Part shown: in pieces, positions 7,670 through 15,774 of the stretch
Position numbering within the stretch: the stretch's first letter is position 1
Layout of the letters: each line of letters begins with the position of its first letter
NCBI GenBank assembly: GCA_040510195.1
Contig: JBEVJK010000111.1
Location: 1-57,167 of the forward strand
DNA length: 57,167 bases
Direction: 5' to 3'
Source: JBEVJK01 sp040510195
Lineage (GTDB): Bacteria; Pseudomonadota; Alphaproteobacteria; Rhizobiales; Rhizobiaceae
Notes under the pieces: generated by a model
The model's database searches: none
What the model saw: only the letters and a program-made list of their open reading frames with translations
Told to the model about the DNA's origin: nothing
Translations under genes and position numbers: made by a program

Positions 7670-8305
7670 ATGAGCATCGAGAAGGTCAACCAGGCGCTCG
7701 ACGCGGTCTATACGGCGGGCTCGCCGGAGGAGCTCGGCGAGGCCTACGCCGCCTGGGCCGCGAGCTACGACCGGGAAACGGCCGAGCTCGGCTATCTGCT
7801 GCCGTTCCTGATCGGCGCCTGGGTCGCCCGCCACGTGCCCAAGGGTGAGGGTCCGCTTCTCGACGCCGGCTGCGGCACCGGCCTTTCCGGACCGTCGCTG
7901 CAGGCGCTCGGCTACCCCGACGTAGAAGGCCTCGACCTGTCGGAGGAAATGCTGCAGATCGCCGAAGGACGAAATGCCTACGGCCGGCTCGCGCAGGCGC
8001 GGCTCGGCGGGCCGCTGCCCTGGCCGGACGGCCATTTCCGCGCTTTTTTCTCGGCCGGCGTCTTCACCATGGGGCATGCCCCGGCGTCGGGGCTGGAGGA
8101 GCTCGTCCGCATCACCCGCAAGGGCGGCCACGCCATTTTCACCGTGCGCGACCGGGTGTTCGAAAGCGGCGGCTTCGCGGCGGTGTTCGCCGCCCTTGTC
8201 GAGGCGGGCCGCTGGGAGAAGGTCGAGGAGAGCCCATGGTTTTCCTGCTACGCGATCGCCGAGCCGGAGGCCAAGGTGAAGGCTTTCGTTTTCCGCATGC
8301 TCTAA
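7670..8305 (+). CDS. Class I SAM-dependent methyltransferase
   Basis: The protein has 211 residues. Motif I is LLDAGCGTGLSGPSL near residue 61, followed by the acidic loop VEGLDLSEEML. A motif near residue 113 (LPWPDGHFRAFFSAGVF) fits the post-motif II region. This layout is that of small-molecule methyltransferases of the Methyltransf_11/25 type. ATG 7670 has a good GGAGAGGGG ribosome-binding site. It lies 50 bases after the permease gene and may be cotranscribed. The substrate is unknown. Confidence 0.8.
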   Translation: MSIEKVNQALDAVYTAGSPEELGEAYAAWAASYDRETAELGYLLPFLIGAWVARHVPKGEGPLLDAGCGTGLSGPSLQALGYPDVEGLDLSEEMLQIAEGRNAYGRLAQARLGGPLPWPDGHFRAFFSAGVFTMGHAPASGLEELVRITRKGGHAIFTVRDRVFESGGFAAVFAALVEAGRWEKVEESPWFSCYAIAEPEAKVKAFVFRML

Positions 8306-8314
8306 CTGTCTAGT

Positions 8315-8638
8315 CTAGACCAACGTGGCGGCGAGCAGCCACAGCGCCGCCACGATCTGCGCGATACCGGCGAGCAGCCCTGGCTGGGCGGCGGCAGTCC
8401 GCCACACGGCTAGGAACAGGAACAGATTGTAGGGGGTCGGCGCGAGATGGATGAGCAGCGCGGCACCGGCCGAGCCCTTGGCGCCAAGCACCAGAAGCGC
8501 CAGCGCGGTCGCCGCCAGGCTGATGAACGTTCCGACCAGCAGCATGTCGCGCCAGAACAGGCGGTCGAGGGGCACCAGGCCGCGCCAGCGGGCCAGGAAG
8601 AATCCCGGCCTCGCTTCGCCTGTACCGATTCCGCTCAC
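8315..8638 (-). CDS. Small membrane protein, hypothetical
   Basis: The protein has 107 residues and three hydrophobic segments, roughly residues 31-51, 57-78 and 85-106, with an Arg-rich N-terminal tail. It ends within the third helix. It converges on the methyltransferase gene with 9 bases between the ends. No family is recognised. Confidence 0.55.
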   Translation of the reverse strand: MSGIGTGEARPGFFLARWRGLVPLDRLFWRDMLLVGTFISLAATALALLVLGAKGSAGAALLIHLAPTPYNLFLFLAVWRTAAAQPGLLAGIAQIVAALWLLAATLV

Positions 8639-8684
8639 GCCAGCGCTCTTTCCTCAGCGGCCTGCCGCGGCCGCGGCCATGGCC

Positions 8685-8948
8685 TCATTGCATGCCCAGC
8701 GCCGCTTTGTAGAGGTCGAGGATGGCCTCTTCCTCCTGGCGTTCAGCCTGGTCCTTCTTGCGCAGCCGGATGATGGCACGCACCGCCTTGGTGTCGAAAC
8801 CCGTGCCCTTCATCTCGGCAAACACGTCCTTGATATCGTCCGAGATGGTCTTTTTCTCTTCCTCGAGGCGCTCGACGCGCTCGATGAAGGCGCGCAGCTG
8901 GCCGGCTGCGACGGTCTGGCTGGTTGCGGCAATGTCGTCGGCCATCAA
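8685..8948 (-). CDS. gapR: DUF2312 nucleoid protein (GapR)
   Basis: The protein has 87 residues, nearly all helical. It matches DUF2312 through AAGQLRAFIERVERLEEEKK, IKDVFAEMKGTGFDTKAVR and IIRLRKKDQAERQEEE. In Caulobacter the family member GapR forms tetramers that clamp overtwisted AT-rich DNA ahead of replication and transcription and stimulates type II topoisomerases. The start is either of two adjacent ATGs; the family usually begins at the second. The gene is single and on the minus strand. Confidence 0.88.
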   Translation of the reverse strand: MMADDIAATSQTVAAGQLRAFIERVERLEEEKKTISDDIKDVFAEMKGTGFDTKAVRAIIRLRKKDQAERQEEEAILDLYKAALGMQ

Positions 8949-9050
8949 GTGTCTCCGGCGTTTCGCGCCGCGACTCCTTCGCGGCAGGTCGGCGGTTCGA
9001 TGCCTCAGGAGCCGGCGAGGGTCAAGCGCTGAATCGGCGCGGTCGCTCGT

Positions 9051-9362
9051 TCAATGATCCTTCGGCCGCCGCGTCTCGAAGGCGGCGAGCTTGTCGGCCG
9101 GCGCCTCGGTCTGGTGCGCGGCCTGCCATTCGGCATAGGGCATGCCGTAGACGATCTCGCGCGCCTCGTCCTTGTCTAGCGCCACGCCCGCCTCCTCGGC
9201 CGCCTCGCGGTACCAGTTTGCAAGGCAGTTGCGGCAAAAGCCGGCGAGGTTCATCAGGTCGATGTTCTGCACGTCGCTGCGCTCGCCGAGATGCTTGAGC
9301 AGCCTGCGAAAGGCGGCCGCCTCGAACGCGAGCGTTTCCTCCGGGGCTAGATCGCGGGTCAT
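9051..9362 (-). CDS. DUF1244 domain protein
   Basis: This is a 103-residue soluble protein of the DUF1244 family, common in proteobacteria and of unknown function. Recognisable parts are AAAFRRLLKHLGERSDVQNIDLMNLAGFCRNCLANW and IVYGMPYAEWQ, with a conserved CRNC pair that could bind metal. The ATG overlaps the stop of the upstream hydrolase gene by 4 bases, so the two are coupled. Confidence 0.85.
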   Translation of the reverse strand: MTRDLAPEETLAFEAAAFRRLLKHLGERSDVQNIDLMNLAGFCRNCLANWYREAAEEAGVALDKDEAREIVYGMPYAEWQAAHQTEAPADKLAAFETRRPKDH

Positions 9363-10171
9363 GCCTTGCTCCTTCCGACGGGCCCGGTACGCGAGCCGAA
9401 CTGCTTGACCTTGTGTATATCGGGACGGCGGTCGATGGCGTCAACGATGGGCGCCAGCCGTGCCGCCCAGGCGGCCGCGGACGCCGGGTCGGCGATCAGG
9501 TCCTGGCGAATCTCGATCAGCGCATGGGCGAAGCCGTTGACGATCGCGTGACGGTACATCGTGTCGCCGCGCAGTGCGCCGTCATAGGGCTCGTTGTCGC
9601 CCACCACCAGTGCGGGATCGGCCGCCAGCATCTCGATCAGCGGCCAGGCAGCGCGATGATCCATGTCCCACAGCACGCCGGCGTGCCAGGGTCTCGCCTG
9701 TCCGCCCATCACCGGCGTGAACGAATGCACCGAGAGGATGAACGGCGCCTTGCCGCTTTTCTCCGCGACCGAGGCGACGAGTGCCGCGACGGCGTCGTGA
9801 TAGGGCCGGTAGAAGCGCTCCAGCCGGCGTTCGCGCTCGGCTTCGCTGAGCGGATAATTGCCGGGCACCACAGTGCCGTCATAGAGCTGGCGGATCAGCG
9901 TCGGGTCGTCTTCGCCGCGATTCGGGTCGATCAGCAGTCGCGAGAACCGCGCCATCACGGCCGGCGCGCCGCATAGCGCGGCGAGGTGGCGCGTCACGCT
10001 CTCGACCCCGATATCGTAGGCGATGTGGCGCTCGAATTCGGCTGGCGGCAGGCCGAGGTCGCCATAGTCGTCCGGCAGGTCGCGGTATGCATGGTCGGCG
10101 ACCAGCACCAGGCCGCGCGAGCGGTCACCTTCCACGAGCTCGAACGGTGCGAAAAGTGCAGTGCGGGTCAT
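9359..10171 (-). CDS. N-formylglutamate amidohydrolase family protein
   Basis: This is a 270-residue metal-dependent amidohydrolase of the FGase/HutG-like family. The motifs are SRGLVLVADHAYR near the N-terminus (zinc site His), the RFSRLLIDPNRG segment, FILSVHSFTP (metal His) and GDNEPYDG. By family it cleaves N-formylglutamate to formate and glutamate, but no histidine-use (hut) genes are nearby, so its real substrate may differ. It is the first gene of a two-gene unit with the DUF1244 gene. Confidence 0.85.
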   Translation of the reverse strand: MTRTALFAPFELVEGDRSRGLVLVADHAYRDLPDDYGDLGLPPAEFERHIAYDIGVESVTRHLAALCGAPAVMARFSRLLIDPNRGEDDPTLIRQLYDGTVVPGNYPLSEAERERRLERFYRPYHDAVAALVASVAEKSGKAPFILSVHSFTPVMGGQARPWHAGVLWDMDHRAAWPLIEMLAADPALVVGDNEPYDGALRGDTMYRHAIVNGFAHALIEIRQDLIADPASAAAWAARLAPIVDAIDRRPDIHKVKQFGSRTGPVGRSKA

Positions 10172-10414
10172 CGGCGCAATCGTAGGGAACGGCAGGGCGG
10201 CCCGTCATTCCATGAACGCGCCGGCCAGGCAACGCCGTTTTGTCGACAATCTTTGGCGACATGGGTGCAGGCGGCCGGCGCATGGCAAGCGGGCAACTGC
10301 TGCTCGGGCCTCTAATCGATTAGCTCGGCCGGGTCCGGACGCGTTGACATGCGCCCGGACTTTGCCGAAAAGGAAGCCCAAGGAATGCTGTTTTCGTACG
10401 CAAGGGGCTCGGAG

Positions 10415-10903
10415 ATGGAAATCGCCAGCAGGTCCGGCCTGCCTCGCGCGGCGGCCGCTCTCATGGCTCTCCTTGCATGGCCAGTGCTGTCGGCGCTGGC
10501 CGCGACGCCCGCGCGCGCAGACTTCCGCGTCTGCAACGCCACGCAGAACCTGGTCGGCGTCGCCATCGGCTATCGCTCCAAGGCCGGCTGGGTCACCGAG
10601 GGTTGGTGGCACGTCAACGGCTCCAGCTGCCGAACCTTGATCGAGGGCACGCTTTCCTCACGCTTTTACTACCTCTATGCCGAGGATGCGGAGCGCGGCG
10701 GCCGCTGGGACGGGCCGGTCAACATGTGCGTGGCCGAAAAGGAGTTCAAGATTTCCGGGGTCAACGACTGCCTGGCGCGCGGCTTCCAGCGCGCCGGCTT
10801 CCAGGAATACGATACGGGCGAGCAGGCGAGCTGGATGGTTCAGCTGACCGACGAACCGAAAGCCGAAGGCGCCGCTCAGGCGACGGGTACCAACACGCCA
10901 TGA
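10415..10903 (+). CDS. DUF1036 exported protein
   Basis: A signal peptide is visible at the N-terminus, with cleavage probably after ARA. Then comes the DUF1036 body: DFRVCNATQNLVGVAIGYRS, GWVTEGWWHVNGSSC, FYYLYAEDAERGG and NMCVAEKEFKI. It carries four conserved cysteines that could form two disulfides in the periplasm. I start at ATG 10415 (MEIASRSG), because the signal peptide is then of normal length; ATGs at 10385 and 10349 are in frame and possible. The stop codon overlaps the pyk start (ATGA). DUF1036 next to pyk is common in Hyphomicrobiales. Function is unknown. Confidence 0.82.
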   Translation: MEIASRSGLPRAAAALMALLAWPVLSALAATPARADFRVCNATQNLVGVAIGYRSKAGWVTEGWWHVNGSSCRTLIEGTLSSRFYYLYAEDAERGGRWDGPVNMCVAEKEFKISGVNDCLARGFQRAGFQEYDTGEQASWMVQLTDEPKAEGAAQATGTNTP

Positions 10904-12336
10904 GACGCAGCCGCAAGGTCAAGATCCTCGCCACGCTCGGTCCCGCTTCGTCCGAGGAGTCGATGATCCGCCGCCTCTTCGAGGCCGGCGCGGATGTCTT
11001 CCGCATCAATATGAGCCATACCGACCACGATGCCATGCGCACCCTGGTCGAGCGCATCCGCTCGGTAGAGACCGCCATCGGGCGGCCGATCGGCATCCTC
11101 GCGGACCTGCAAGGCCCCAAGCTGAGGGTCGGCAAGTTCCTCCGCGGCAGCGAAACGCTGACGGTCGGGCAGACCTTCACGCTGGACGACGATCCCGAGC
11201 CCGGCGATGCCACGCGCGTCCACCTGCCGCATCCGGAGATCCTGCAGTCGGTCGAGCCGGGCCATCGGCTGCTGATCGACGATGGCCGCCTGCAACTGCG
11301 GGCGGACTCCACCGACGGCAAGGCCGTCGTCTGCACCGTCGTCTCGGGGACCAAGATCTCCGACCGCAAGGGCGTCAGCCTGCCCGACACCGAGCTGCCG
11401 GTCGGGGCGCTGACGGAGAAGGACCGGCGCGACCTCGACGCCGTTCTGGCAACCGGCGTGGATTGGGTCGCGCTCTCCTTCATTCAGCGTCCGGAGGATC
11501 TCGCCGAGGTGCGCAAGATCGCCCGCGGCCGCGCCGCCCTGCTCTCCAAGATCGAGAAGCCGCAGGCGGTGGCGCGGCTGGCAGAGATCATCGAGCTTTC
11601 CGACGCGTTGATGGTGGCGCGTGGCGACCTCGGGGTGGAGATGCCGCTCGAGGCGGTGCCCGGCATTCAGAAGCAGATCACCCGGGCGGCCCGCCGCGCC
11701 GGCAAGCCGGTGGTGGTGGCCACGCAGATGCTTGAATCGATGATCTCGGCGCCCGTGCCGACGCGTGCCGAGGTGTCCGACGTGGCGACAGCCGTGTTCG
11801 AGGGCGCCGACGCCATCATGTTGTCGGCCGAGTCGGCCGCCGGCCAGTATCCCGTCGAGGCCGTGGCGACCATGGACAGAATCGCCAGGCGGGTCGAGCA
11901 GGACCCCACCTATGCCGGCATCATCAACGCCCAGCGTTCCGAGCCGGAAGCGACGGGCGCCGACGCCATCTCGCTCGCCGCTCGCCAGATCGCCGAGACC
12001 TTGAAGCTGCAGGCGATCATCACCTATACGGCTTCGGGGACCACCGGCCTCAGGGCAGCGCGCGAGCGACCGCATGTGCCGGTGATCGCGCTTTCCCCGG
12101 TGCTGCAGACAGCGCGCCGCCTGTCGCTCCTGTGGGGTACGCATTGCGTCGTCACGCCCGACGCCACCGACCTGGACGACATGGTCGACCGCGCCTGCCA
12201 GATCGCCTTCGCCGAGGGCTTCGGCAAGGTCGGCGACCGGGTGATCATCACCGCCGGCGTGCCACTGCGCACGCCCGGCTCCACCAACATGCTGAGGATC
12301 GCCTATATCGGCTCCGACGGGCTGGGCGGCATCTAG
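10900..12336 (+). CDS. pyk: Pyruvate kinase
   Basis: This enzyme turns phosphoenolpyruvate and ADP into pyruvate and ATP, the last step of glycolysis. The protein has 478 residues. It shows KILATLGPAS at the N-terminus, DVFRINMSH (substrate-binding Arg), the B-domain in the middle, and the catalytic LSKIEKPQAV with Lys and Glu. MVARGDLGVEMP and the MLESMISAPVPTRAEVSD signature follow. The C-terminal domain is from about residue 350 (GTTGLRAARERP and VIITAGVP). ATG 10900 overlaps the DUF1036 stop codon, so the genes are coupled. It is a single full-length copy. Confidence 0.95.
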   Translation: MRRSRKVKILATLGPASSEESMIRRLFEAGADVFRINMSHTDHDAMRTLVERIRSVETAIGRPIGILADLQGPKLRVGKFLRGSETLTVGQTFTLDDDPEPGDATRVHLPHPEILQSVEPGHRLLIDDGRLQLRADSTDGKAVVCTVVSGTKISDRKGVSLPDTELPVGALTEKDRRDLDAVLATGVDWVALSFIQRPEDLAEVRKIARGRAALLSKIEKPQAVARLAEIIELSDALMVARGDLGVEMPLEAVPGIQKQITRAARRAGKPVVVATQMLESMISAPVPTRAEVSDVATAVFEGADAIMLSAESAAGQYPVEAVATMDRIARRVEQDPTYAGIINAQRSEPEATGADAISLAARQIAETLKLQAIITYTASGTTGLRAARERPHVPVIALSPVLQTARRLSLLWGTHCVVTPDATDLDDMVDRACQIAFAEGFGKVGDRVIITAGVPLRTPGSTNMLRIAYIGSDGLGGI

Positions 12337-12466
12337 TCCGGCCTTTCACGGCATTCCGCGGACGAATTTTTTCACCGCAACGTGACTTCCCGTTGAGGCT
12401 TGCATCTGGCTAGTCTGGCGGCAATCAGAACAGGCCGGTCCGCCGGCCAAACGCGTTGGAACGACC

Positions 12467-13243
12467 ATGGTTTCGGGCAATCATCCTGGGCTGGCCTTGG
12501 CGCTGGCCCTCGTGGCGCTCGCCAGCCCGAGCCAGGCGGGCGAGAGGCAGAAGCCGCTCGGCGTCGTCGAGCTCTTCACCAGCCAGGGATGCAGCTCCTG
12601 CCCGCCGGCCGACGCGGTGTTCGGCGACCTGGCGCAGGACGGCTCCGTCGTCGCGCTCGCCTACCACGTCAACTACTGGGACTATCTCGGCTGGCGCGAC
12701 ACGCTGAGCACCGCCGAGGGAACCGAGCGGCAATATGACTATATGCGGGCTTTCGGCACGCGCTCCGTCTATACCCCGCAGGCGGTCGTCAACGGCCGCG
12801 CCCACATGAACGGGGCGCGCCGCCAGGAGCTCGACCGGGCGCTCGCCGGCATGCAGAGCGCCGGCACGGGGTTGAAGGTCGGCATCACGGTCACCCGCTC
12901 CGCTGACAGCGTCGTCATCGAGCCAGAGCCGACCTCGGAACCGCTGGGGGAGGCCCATGTCGTACTCGTCTACTATGACGAGGCGAGGCCGATCGCCATC
13001 ACGCGCGGCGAGAATGCCGGCAGGACCGTGACCTATTTCAACGCCGTCACCGGGCTGCAGACGGCGGGAATGTGGCACGGCAAGCCGGCGCGCTTCGAGA
13101 TGCCGCTGAGCGAGATGACCAAGCTGGGAAAGAATTGCGCCGTGTTGCTGCAGGCGGCCGGCCGCGATGGCGCTCCCGGCCCGATCATCGGCGCCGCGGT
13201 CATCCCGGCGATGACGGAGACGGCGGTCTCGGCAAAGCGCTGA
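12467..13243 (+). CDS. DUF1223 exported thioredoxin-like protein
   Basis: The protein has 258 residues. A signal peptide is at residues 1-24 (cleavage after SQA). The mature start is GVVELFTSQGCSSCPPADAV, in which the CSSC pair sits in a thioredoxin-like fold. HVNYWDYLGWRD, YTPQAVVNG and a Cys at the end (GKNCAVLL) follow. DUF1223 proteins are common in alphaproteobacteria and are presumed periplasmic redox or chaperone proteins, without a proven job. No clear ribosome-binding site is seen before ATG 12467. It stands alone, 130 bases after pyk. Confidence 0.85.
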   Translation: MVSGNHPGLALALALVALASPSQAGERQKPLGVVELFTSQGCSSCPPADAVFGDLAQDGSVVALAYHVNYWDYLGWRDTLSTAEGTERQYDYMRAFGTRSVYTPQAVVNGRAHMNGARRQELDRALAGMQSAGTGLKVGITVTRSADSVVIEPEPTSEPLGEAHVVLVYYDEARPIAITRGENAGRTVTYFNAVTGLQTAGMWHGKPARFEMPLSEMTKLGKNCAVLLQAAGRDGAPGPIIGAAVIPAMTETAVSAKR

Positions 13244-13683
13244 TACGATCGCCGGAGGCCGGCTTGCCGCACTGGATGGGGACGAGAAACGGCGAAGCGC
13301 ATAGAAAAACCGGCGCCAGCCGAACTGACACCGGTCGCAAGGATTTTGGGATCGTCGCACCCGGCTCTCCAAATGCGGAAAGCCGAGGTTGGTTCGATCC
13401 GGCTGTGGCCCCGTGGGCGGGGGGCTTGGGGTTTACGGAGCCGGTGCCGGACCGAACCGTCTCAGGCAACGGGTGGACTCTCGTCAGACATTGAGGCCAA
13501 AGCCGGGATTATTTGGGGCTAAAATGTGGCAAGCCCATCACCAATTTCGACACACTGTCCCGTTTCGTGAGATGAACTGTAATATTTCGTAACACTTGGA
13601 CGCGCTTGCATTTCGCCGGCGAACGGGCAAACTCATTGTCAGGCGCCCGATGGCGCTCTCGGGCATGGAAAGGGCGATGCTGA
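13244..13683 (+). other. Non-coding gap (about 440 bases)
   Basis: No credible reading frame is found here on either strand. The first two thirds are GC-rich; the last 120 bases are AT-richer and probably hold the promoter of the DUF2794 gene. A GGTTCGATCC string near 13392 looks like a tRNA T-loop, but no tRNA folds around it. Confidence 0.5.
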
Positions 13684-14070
13684 ATGACCGATCGTAGTGC
13701 CGGCGCGGAGGACACCGACGATTCCGCGACATTGATCCCGCTGCAGGAGCGACGGCGGGATCGACTAGACTTCCCCGTCAGCTTCAACCGCCACGAACTC
13801 GACATGATCTTTCGGCTCTACGGCCGGATGGTGGCCGCCAACGAATGGCGCGACTACGCCATCGACCACCTGACCGACCGGGCCGTGTTCTCCGTGTTCC
13901 GCCGCACCAGCGAGACGCCGCTCTTCCAGATCGTCAAGGACCCGCGCCTGACGCGCCGCCAAGGCGCCTTCGCCGTGGTCGCGGCGACCGGCCTGATCCT
14001 CAAGCGTGGACATGAGCTGGCGCGGGTGCTGGGTGTCTTCGACAGGACCCTGAAGCTGGTCGAAGCGTGA
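13684..14070 (+). CDS. DUF2794 protein
   Basis: The protein has 128 residues and matches DUF2794, a small family found almost only in alphaproteobacteria. The conserved parts are FNRHELDMIFRLYGRMVAANEWRDYAID, DRAVFSVFRRTSE and GLILKRGHELARVL. An AAAGGG box lies upstream of the ATG. Function is unknown. It converges on the acetyltransferase gene. Confidence 0.85.
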   Translation: MTDRSAGAEDTDDSATLIPLQERRRDRLDFPVSFNRHELDMIFRLYGRMVAANEWRDYAIDHLTDRAVFSVFRRTSETPLFQIVKDPRLTRRQGAFAVVAATGLILKRGHELARVLGVFDRTLKLVEA

Positions 14071-14076
14071 CCGCCT

Positions 14077-14655
14077 TCAACCTTTGCCGCCGCGCGCCCT
14101 GAAGGCGCGCTCGGCCATGCTGTCCGGATCGGGCGGCCGTGTCGCGCCGCCGTTGAGCGCCAGCTGCATGAACACGGTGTCCAGCCAACGCCCGTGCTTG
14201 TAGCCGGAGCCGATCAAGGCGCCGGAGTGCTGGAAGCCAGCCTTCTCGTGGACGCGCACCGAGGCGCTGTCGGGCCGCCCGTCGCCGATGACCGCCACGA
14301 TCTGCCTGAAGCCGAGCGCCCGGGAGGCTTCGACCAGCGCCGAAAGAAGCGCTTGCCCCATCCCCCGCCCCTGCGCCTGCGGCGCCAGGTATATCGAATC
14401 CTCGACGATGAAGCGGTAGGCCGGGCGCGGCCGGAACGGCCCGGCATAGGCATAGCCGAGCACGCCTTCGCCGGCTTCCGCCACGAGATAGGGATAGCCT
14501 TCCTGGCGCAGAGCCGCGTAGCGCGCCGTCATTTCTTCCAGGGTCGGCGGCTCGAGTTCGTAGCTCGCCGCCCCGTTCAGGACGGCTTCCGCATAGATTT
14601 CCGTGATCCGCGATAGATCGGCCTCCTCGGCAAGCCGAATGGTCGAAGTGCTCAT
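14077..14655 (-). CDS. GNAT N-acetyltransferase (phosphinothricin acetyltransferase-like)
   Basis: The protein has 192 residues and a single GNAT domain. The acetyl-CoA loop is APQAQGRGMGQALLSALVEA near residue 91, with the R/Q-x-x-G-x-G/A pattern intact. ITEIYAEAVLNGAASYE at the N-terminus and GFRQIVAVIGDG, VRVHEKAGFQHSGAL fit the Pat/Bar/MnaT subgroup, which acetylates amino groups of small amino-acid analogues such as methionine sulfoximine. The true substrate is unknown. It is a single gene on the minus strand. Confidence 0.85.
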   Translation of the reverse strand: MSTSTIRLAEEADLSRITEIYAEAVLNGAASYELEPPTLEEMTARYAALRQEGYPYLVAEAGEGVLGYAYAGPFRPRPAYRFIVEDSIYLAPQAQGRGMGQALLSALVEASRALGFRQIVAVIGDGRPDSASVRVHEKAGFQHSGALIGSGYKHGRWLDTVFMQLALNGGATRPPDPDSMAERAFRARGGKG

Positions 14656-14703
14656 CTTTGAGGCAACTCCCGATTATGCCTGCCATTTGAGCAAAGTTCG
14701 GTC

Positions 14704-14732
14704 GCAAAGAAAAGGGCGGCCCGAGGCCGCCC
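14704..14732 (-). terminator. Factor-independent terminator after the Bax-inhibitor-1 gene
   Basis: Read on the minus strand, an 8-bp GC stem (14714-14721 with 14725-14732) with a three-base loop is followed by TTTTCTTT. It lies 34 bases past the stop codon of the gene ending at 14766. Confidence 0.85.
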
Positions 14733-14765
14733 GCAGAATTTCGCTTGGTCCAGTTGCGGACGATG

Positions 14766-15545
14766 CTATTCGCGATTGCCCATGAACTGCAGCAGGAAGG
14801 TGAACAGGTTGATGAAGTCCAGGTAGAGCGTCAACGCGCCCATGATGGCCTTCCGCCCTGCGACCAGAACGTCGTCGCCTTCCCAGTACATCTCCTTGAT
14901 CTTCTGCGTGTCGTAGGCCGTGAGGCCGGCGAAGACCAGCACGCCGATCGCCGAGATGGCGAACTGCATGGCCGACGACTGCAGGAAGACGTTGACCAGC
15001 ATGGCGATGATCAGCCCGAACACGCCCATGATGAGGAACGAGCCCATTGCCGAGAGATCGCGCTTGGTCGTGTAACCGTAGAGCGACAGTGCGCCGAAGG
15101 CGGCCGCGGTCACGAAGAAGGTCTGCACGATGCTCTGGCTGGTGAACACCAGGAACACCGAGGACAGCGAGATGCCGACCAGAGCCGCATAGAGCCAGAA
15201 TGTGGTCTGCGCGGCCGAGACGCTCATCGTGTGGACCCTGAACGACAGGAAGAACACCACCGCGAGCGGCGCCAGCATCACCACCCACCGCAGCGGGGAG
15301 CCGAAGACGGCGGCGCCAAGAGCGGTGAGCATCTTGCCGTTGGGAAGGGTGGCGACGGCCGCGGACGGATCGCTGGTGGTGGCCAGCATGATCATCCCCA
15401 CCGCGGCGACGCCGGTGATCACCAGGCCGAGCGCCATCAGGTTGTAAACCTTGAGCATGTAGGCGCGCAGGCCCTCGTCGACGGCGGCATCGCTGCGGGT
15501 GGGCGCAGTCGCGACGCGTCCCTGATAGTTGCGAAGGTCAGCCAT
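14766..15545 (-). CDS. ybhL: Bax inhibitor-1 / YccA family membrane protein (YbhL-like)
   Basis: The protein has 259 residues and seven hydrophobic helices in the BI-1 (TMBIM) layout. The N-terminus contains GLRAYMLKVYNLMALGLVITG. The family motif near the C-terminus is LVFAGLTAYDTQKIKEMY, which includes the conserved Asp of the pH-sensing pair. BI-1 proteins are thought to be pH-sensitive calcium leak channels in the inner membrane. An independent transcript is likely: a promoter and a hairpin-rich leader lie upstream and a strong terminator follows. Confidence 0.88.
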   Translation of the reverse strand: MADLRNYQGRVATAPTRSDAAVDEGLRAYMLKVYNLMALGLVITGVAAVGMIMLATTSDPSAAVATLPNGKMLTALGAAVFGSPLRWVVMLAPLAVVFFLSFRVHTMSVSAAQTTFWLYAALVGISLSSVFLVFTSQSIVQTFFVTAAAFGALSLYGYTTKRDLSAMGSFLIMGVFGLIIAMLVNVFLQSSAMQFAISAIGVLVFAGLTAYDTQKIKEMYWEGDDVLVAGRKAIMGALTLYLDFINLFTFLLQFMGNRE

Positions 15546-15627
15546 GGAATACCTCTGTTGCTTCTGCCCCGTCGGGTGTCGGGCTCGCGCACGAGCCCAG
15601 GCGCCGCTGGCGGGACTCCAGCATGCC
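15546..15627 (-). promoter_or_regulatory. Structured 5' leader of the BI-1 gene (ybhL-leader candidate)
   Basis: Between the predicted promoter and the ATG, two hairpins can be seen. One has a 5-bp stem (15606-15610 with 15618-15622). The other has a perfect 7-bp stem with a 4-base loop (15581-15587 with 15592-15598). A conserved RNA motif called the ybhL leader is known upstream of this gene in alphaproteobacteria. I cannot confirm a match without a covariance search. Its function is not known. Confidence 0.45.
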
Positions 15628-15634
15628 TGGCCAG

Positions 15635-15663
15635 AATATGATGACTATTTGCGGCGAGGACAA
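15635..15663 (-). promoter_or_regulatory. Predicted promoter of the BI-1 gene
   Basis: On the minus strand TTGTCC and CATATT lie 17 bases apart, about 90 bases before the ATG. This gives room for the structured leader. Confidence 0.4.
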
Positions 15664-15774
15664 GGCCTGTAACGGCCCGAAATCGACCGTGAACGCGCAA
15701 AAACCTCGGTATCGTGGCGGTTTTCCCAATTTGGGGCGGCCTTTCGCCGCCGCCGACCGCCGGCGTCGTGAAGA

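Noticed and set aside
13385..13420. tRNA or tmRNA because of a GGTTCGATCC string
   Set aside because: No acceptor, D or anticodon arm can be folded around it, and no tag-peptide reading frame is near.
13389..13592. 67-codon gene in the 13.2-13.7 kb gap
   Set aside because: No ribosome-binding site and no protein-like pattern.
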